A stretch of DNA of 35,273 nucleotides, from the IMG/VR virus record IMGVR_UViG_3300017740_000028, positions 1-35,273 of that record, one strand, 5' to 3'. Below are positions 33,823 to 35,273 of this stretch, piece after piece. Made by a program: the position numbers and the translations under genes. This stretch comes from a virus. Under the pieces are notes generated by a model. The model saw only the letters and a list, made by a program, of their open reading frames with translations. It had not been told where the DNA came from and made no database searches. How positions within the stretch are numbered: the stretch's first letter is position 1; the number at the start of each line of letters is the position of its first letter.

Positions 33823-35035
33823 CACATAACTCGACTAATTTAGGGAACACTTCTCTCCAATCCTGCTCTCTAATTTTATCGAGTTGGTCGTTATAGACTT
33901 TAAACTTTTCCCAACCATCTTCGTCCCAATCATCATTGTCAAACATAGACAATAAATTTCCTAGGCCGTGATGATTACCAAAGTCTTTTCTAAACTGTGA
34001 GTGTATTTGTGTTCTTGCGTCTGGATGTATAACTTTGGGACTTAAAAACTTAGGATCGTATACATAATTTAAATGTACATGTAACCCTAATTCTTTTGTT
34101 GCCCACTTGTGAAACTCTCCTAAGTAAGGATAGTTATAGGCACTTACTGTTTGGCATATACTGGTTTCAATCCAGTCCTCTGCCATAATTTGCTGTAAGT
34201 GATTTGTAACATCTTCCCAATTACTTGGGTGTCTAATATAATGGTTGCGTTCATCTAAGTCATCTATACTAGCACTAACCATTATTTTGCCAAACTGTTT
34301 CCAGATATCAAATGTTTTATCTGGTAAGTTTGTCATATTAATATTATACCATAGAGTTATATTTTTTGCTCTATCGGCCGCTATTAATTTTTCTAAATAT
34401 TCCCAATGCTTTTTAATTAGTGTTGGCTCGCCGCCATTGATATATACTAATTCTAAATTGGGTGCGGAATCAAATAAGTCGTCCCAAAAATTATCTTCTT
34501 CAGGCCACTTGTATTCATCTTTGTCTATGTTACCATATTTCGTAACGAAGTCCAGGCTTGCTTCAATTTTTCTATAATCATTTCTCCACTGAGAACTACT
34601 TGCTGGATTACAAGTACGACACCTGACATTACACAAATTACCAAGACGCAACTCAACAAAGCGAAGATCCAAGTCAATGTGGCCATCTTCATCAGTAAGT
34701 TCTGTTGCTCGAACCGAGTCGAAGTGTTTAAAAACTTCGGCCTCGGACTGCCGTTTACTGGTAATACCTTTTCTTTCTTCATCATAACACCTCGTACATG
34801 CGGCTGGTTCTTCGTCATTTAACATTTGTAATCTGACTTCTTTGTAATAGTCAGAATTCATAATAGTATTTATACTATGGTTATTCAAGTCTAACCATTC
34901 TTTACCACCGTCTTCTCTATAATTTTTACTTCTACTTGCTCCATTTTTGTGATCACTTATACAGCAAAGTGTACACCCACCATGCGGGTGTGTTGCTAAA
35001 TGCGTGAACGGTAATGGGCAGTATGTTTTACTCAT
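33815..35035 (-). CDS. Radical SAM protein with N-terminal Cys cluster, copy 4
   Basis: 406 residues from ATG 35035 (a TTG at 35050 would add five). The N-terminal cluster is C6, then C21 with C24/C25, and C80-x2-C83 ('YCPLPFTH', 'GGCTLCC', 'ACTRCYDEE'). The radical SAM motif is C135-x3-C139-x2-C142 ('CNVRCRTC'), with 'NGGEP' at 200-204. It is the shortest and lies on the opposite strand to the other three. Overlaps the 34-residue gene by 8 nt and the GT gene by 8 nt. A T4-type late element lies inside it (34867-34874). Substrate unknown; its neighbours are glycosyltransferases, so a sugar or peptide substrate is plausible. Confidence 0.85.
   Translation of the reverse strand: MSKTYCPLPFTHLATHPHGGCTLCCISDHKNGASRSKNYREDGGKEWLDLNNHSINTIMNSDYYKEVRLQMLNDEEPAACTRCYDEERKGITSKRQSEAEVFKHFDSVRATELTDEDGHIDLDLRFVELRLGNLCNVRCRTCNPASSSQWRNDYRKIEASLDFVTKYGNIDKDEYKWPEEDNFWDDLFDSAPNLELVYINGGEPTLIKKHWEYLEKLIAADRAKNITLWYNINMTNLPDKTFDIWKQFGKIMVSASIDDLDERNHYIRHPSNWEDVTNHLQQIMAEDWIETSICQTVSAYNYPYLGEFHKWATKELGLHVHLNYVYDPKFLSPKVIHPDARTQIHSQFRKDFGNHHGLGNLLSMFDNDDWDEDGWEKFKVYNDQLDKIREQDWREVFPKLVELCDV
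34867..34874 (-). promoter_or_regulatory. Candidate internal late promoter (TATAAATA)
   Basis: Minus-strand TATAAATACTATT is the best match in the window to the T4 late element with its CTATT extension. It lies inside the radical SAM gene and 5 nt before in-frame Met59. It may drive the downstream glycosyltransferase and carbamoyltransferase genes; chance occurrence in AT-rich coding DNA is possible. Confidence 0.4.
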
Positions 35036-35132
35036 TTTTGTTTTTCTCAAATTGTCTGTTTGCTTGACGTTGAATACTTTTTTCTATTTGCCTGTCAAAC
35101 CATTTAAAAAACCACTGTCTAATCTTCCCCAT
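35028..35132 (-). CDS. Tiny basic amphipathic protein
   Basis: 34 residues starting 'MGKIRQWFFKWFDRQIEKSI' with a Gln/Asn/Lys-rich end. The N-terminal part is a likely amphipathic helix with several aromatics; no full membrane segment. Its ATG lies 14 nt inside the upstream 46-residue gene, and its stop overlaps the radical SAM start by 8 nt, a chain typical of coupled translation. The clean fit between two overlapping neighbours is the main argument that it is real; function unknown. Confidence 0.5.
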   Translation of the reverse strand: MGKIRQWFFKWFDRQIEKSIQRQANRQFEKNKNE

Positions 35133-35259
35133 GGTCTTCCCTAAAATATCTTTCTATTGCTAGTTTACAACTATAAAATGCTAAGTAGAAACCTGCTATA
35201 AAACTTGCTATTAAAAATGTAAACAACCAGTTTATAGGATCTGCTAACATCATAAACAT
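35119..35259 (-). CDS. Small membrane protein, 5' end uncertain
   Basis: 46 residues from ATG 35259 ('MFMMLADPINWLFTFLIASF'). A hydrophobic segment at about 8-30 is followed by 'YSCKLAIERYFREDHGED'. The frame stays open for four more codons to the window edge, so the true start may lie outside; no ribosome site is visible before 35259. Overlaps the 34-residue gene by 14 nt. Probably a single-pass membrane protein; function unknown. Confidence 0.5.
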   Translation of the reverse strand: MFMMLADPINWLFTFLIASFIAGFYLAFYSCKLAIERYFREDHGED

Positions 35260-35273
35260 ATTAACATATACTG

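Overview
The window looks like part of an AT-rich marine T4-like (contractile-tailed) bacteriophage genome, of the kind that infects SAR11 or cyanobacteria. The evidence is: a very large virion protein followed by tail-fibre-type proteins; gene junctions that mostly overlap (ATGA or 8-14 nt); no sizeable non-coding DNA; T4-type late promoters (NATAAATA followed by C/G-T) in the few intergenic gaps; and phage-typical accessory enzymes. No tRNA, insertion sequence, CRISPR array, integrase or attachment site was seen. The host cannot be named from this sequence alone.

Layout, plus strand (1-23529). A giant structural protein, cut by the left edge, is followed by a small conserved structural protein and a tail-fibre-like protein. 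Then come a 2OG-Fe(II) oxygenase and, overlapping it by ATGA, a 644-residue fusion of a GT25 glycosyltransferase, a PLOD-type (collagen lysyl hydroxylase family) glycosyltransferase and a C-terminal 2OG-Fe(II) hydroxylase. Another structural protein and a conserved phage hypothetical follow. After that runs one tightly packed set: two tandem GT-A-like transferases, an unknown protein, a third GT-like protein, three radical SAM proteins with an N-terminal Cys cluster, and a second 2OG-oxygenase-like protein.

Layout, minus strand (35273-23526, read right to left). Two tiny ORFs lead into a fourth radical SAM protein of the same type, two related exostosin/fucosyltransferase-like glycosyltransferases, a 58-residue charged protein, a NodU/CmcH-type carbamoyltransferase, a small CCHC protein, a 1284-residue protein made of twelve tandem copies of a GT-like unit, a methyltransferase-like protein and a 53-residue membrane protein. 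A strong sigma70-type promoter then drives a 134-residue hypothetical and a 55-residue membrane protein. The two gene sets converge and overlap by 4 nt at 23526-23529, with no visible terminator between them.

How the genes may work together (inference). Hydroxylases, several glycosyltransferases, radical SAM enzymes, a carbamoyltransferase and a methyltransferase are interleaved with tail genes under late-type promoters. This fits an island that builds and attaches modified sugars, either to virion (tail fibre) proteins or to host surface polymers. The most distinctive parts are the predicted three-activity PLOD-like enzyme and the twelve-repeat GT-like protein. Six genes shorter than 60 codons or at the window edge, and four start sites corrected to a downstream ATG, are included in the annotation.
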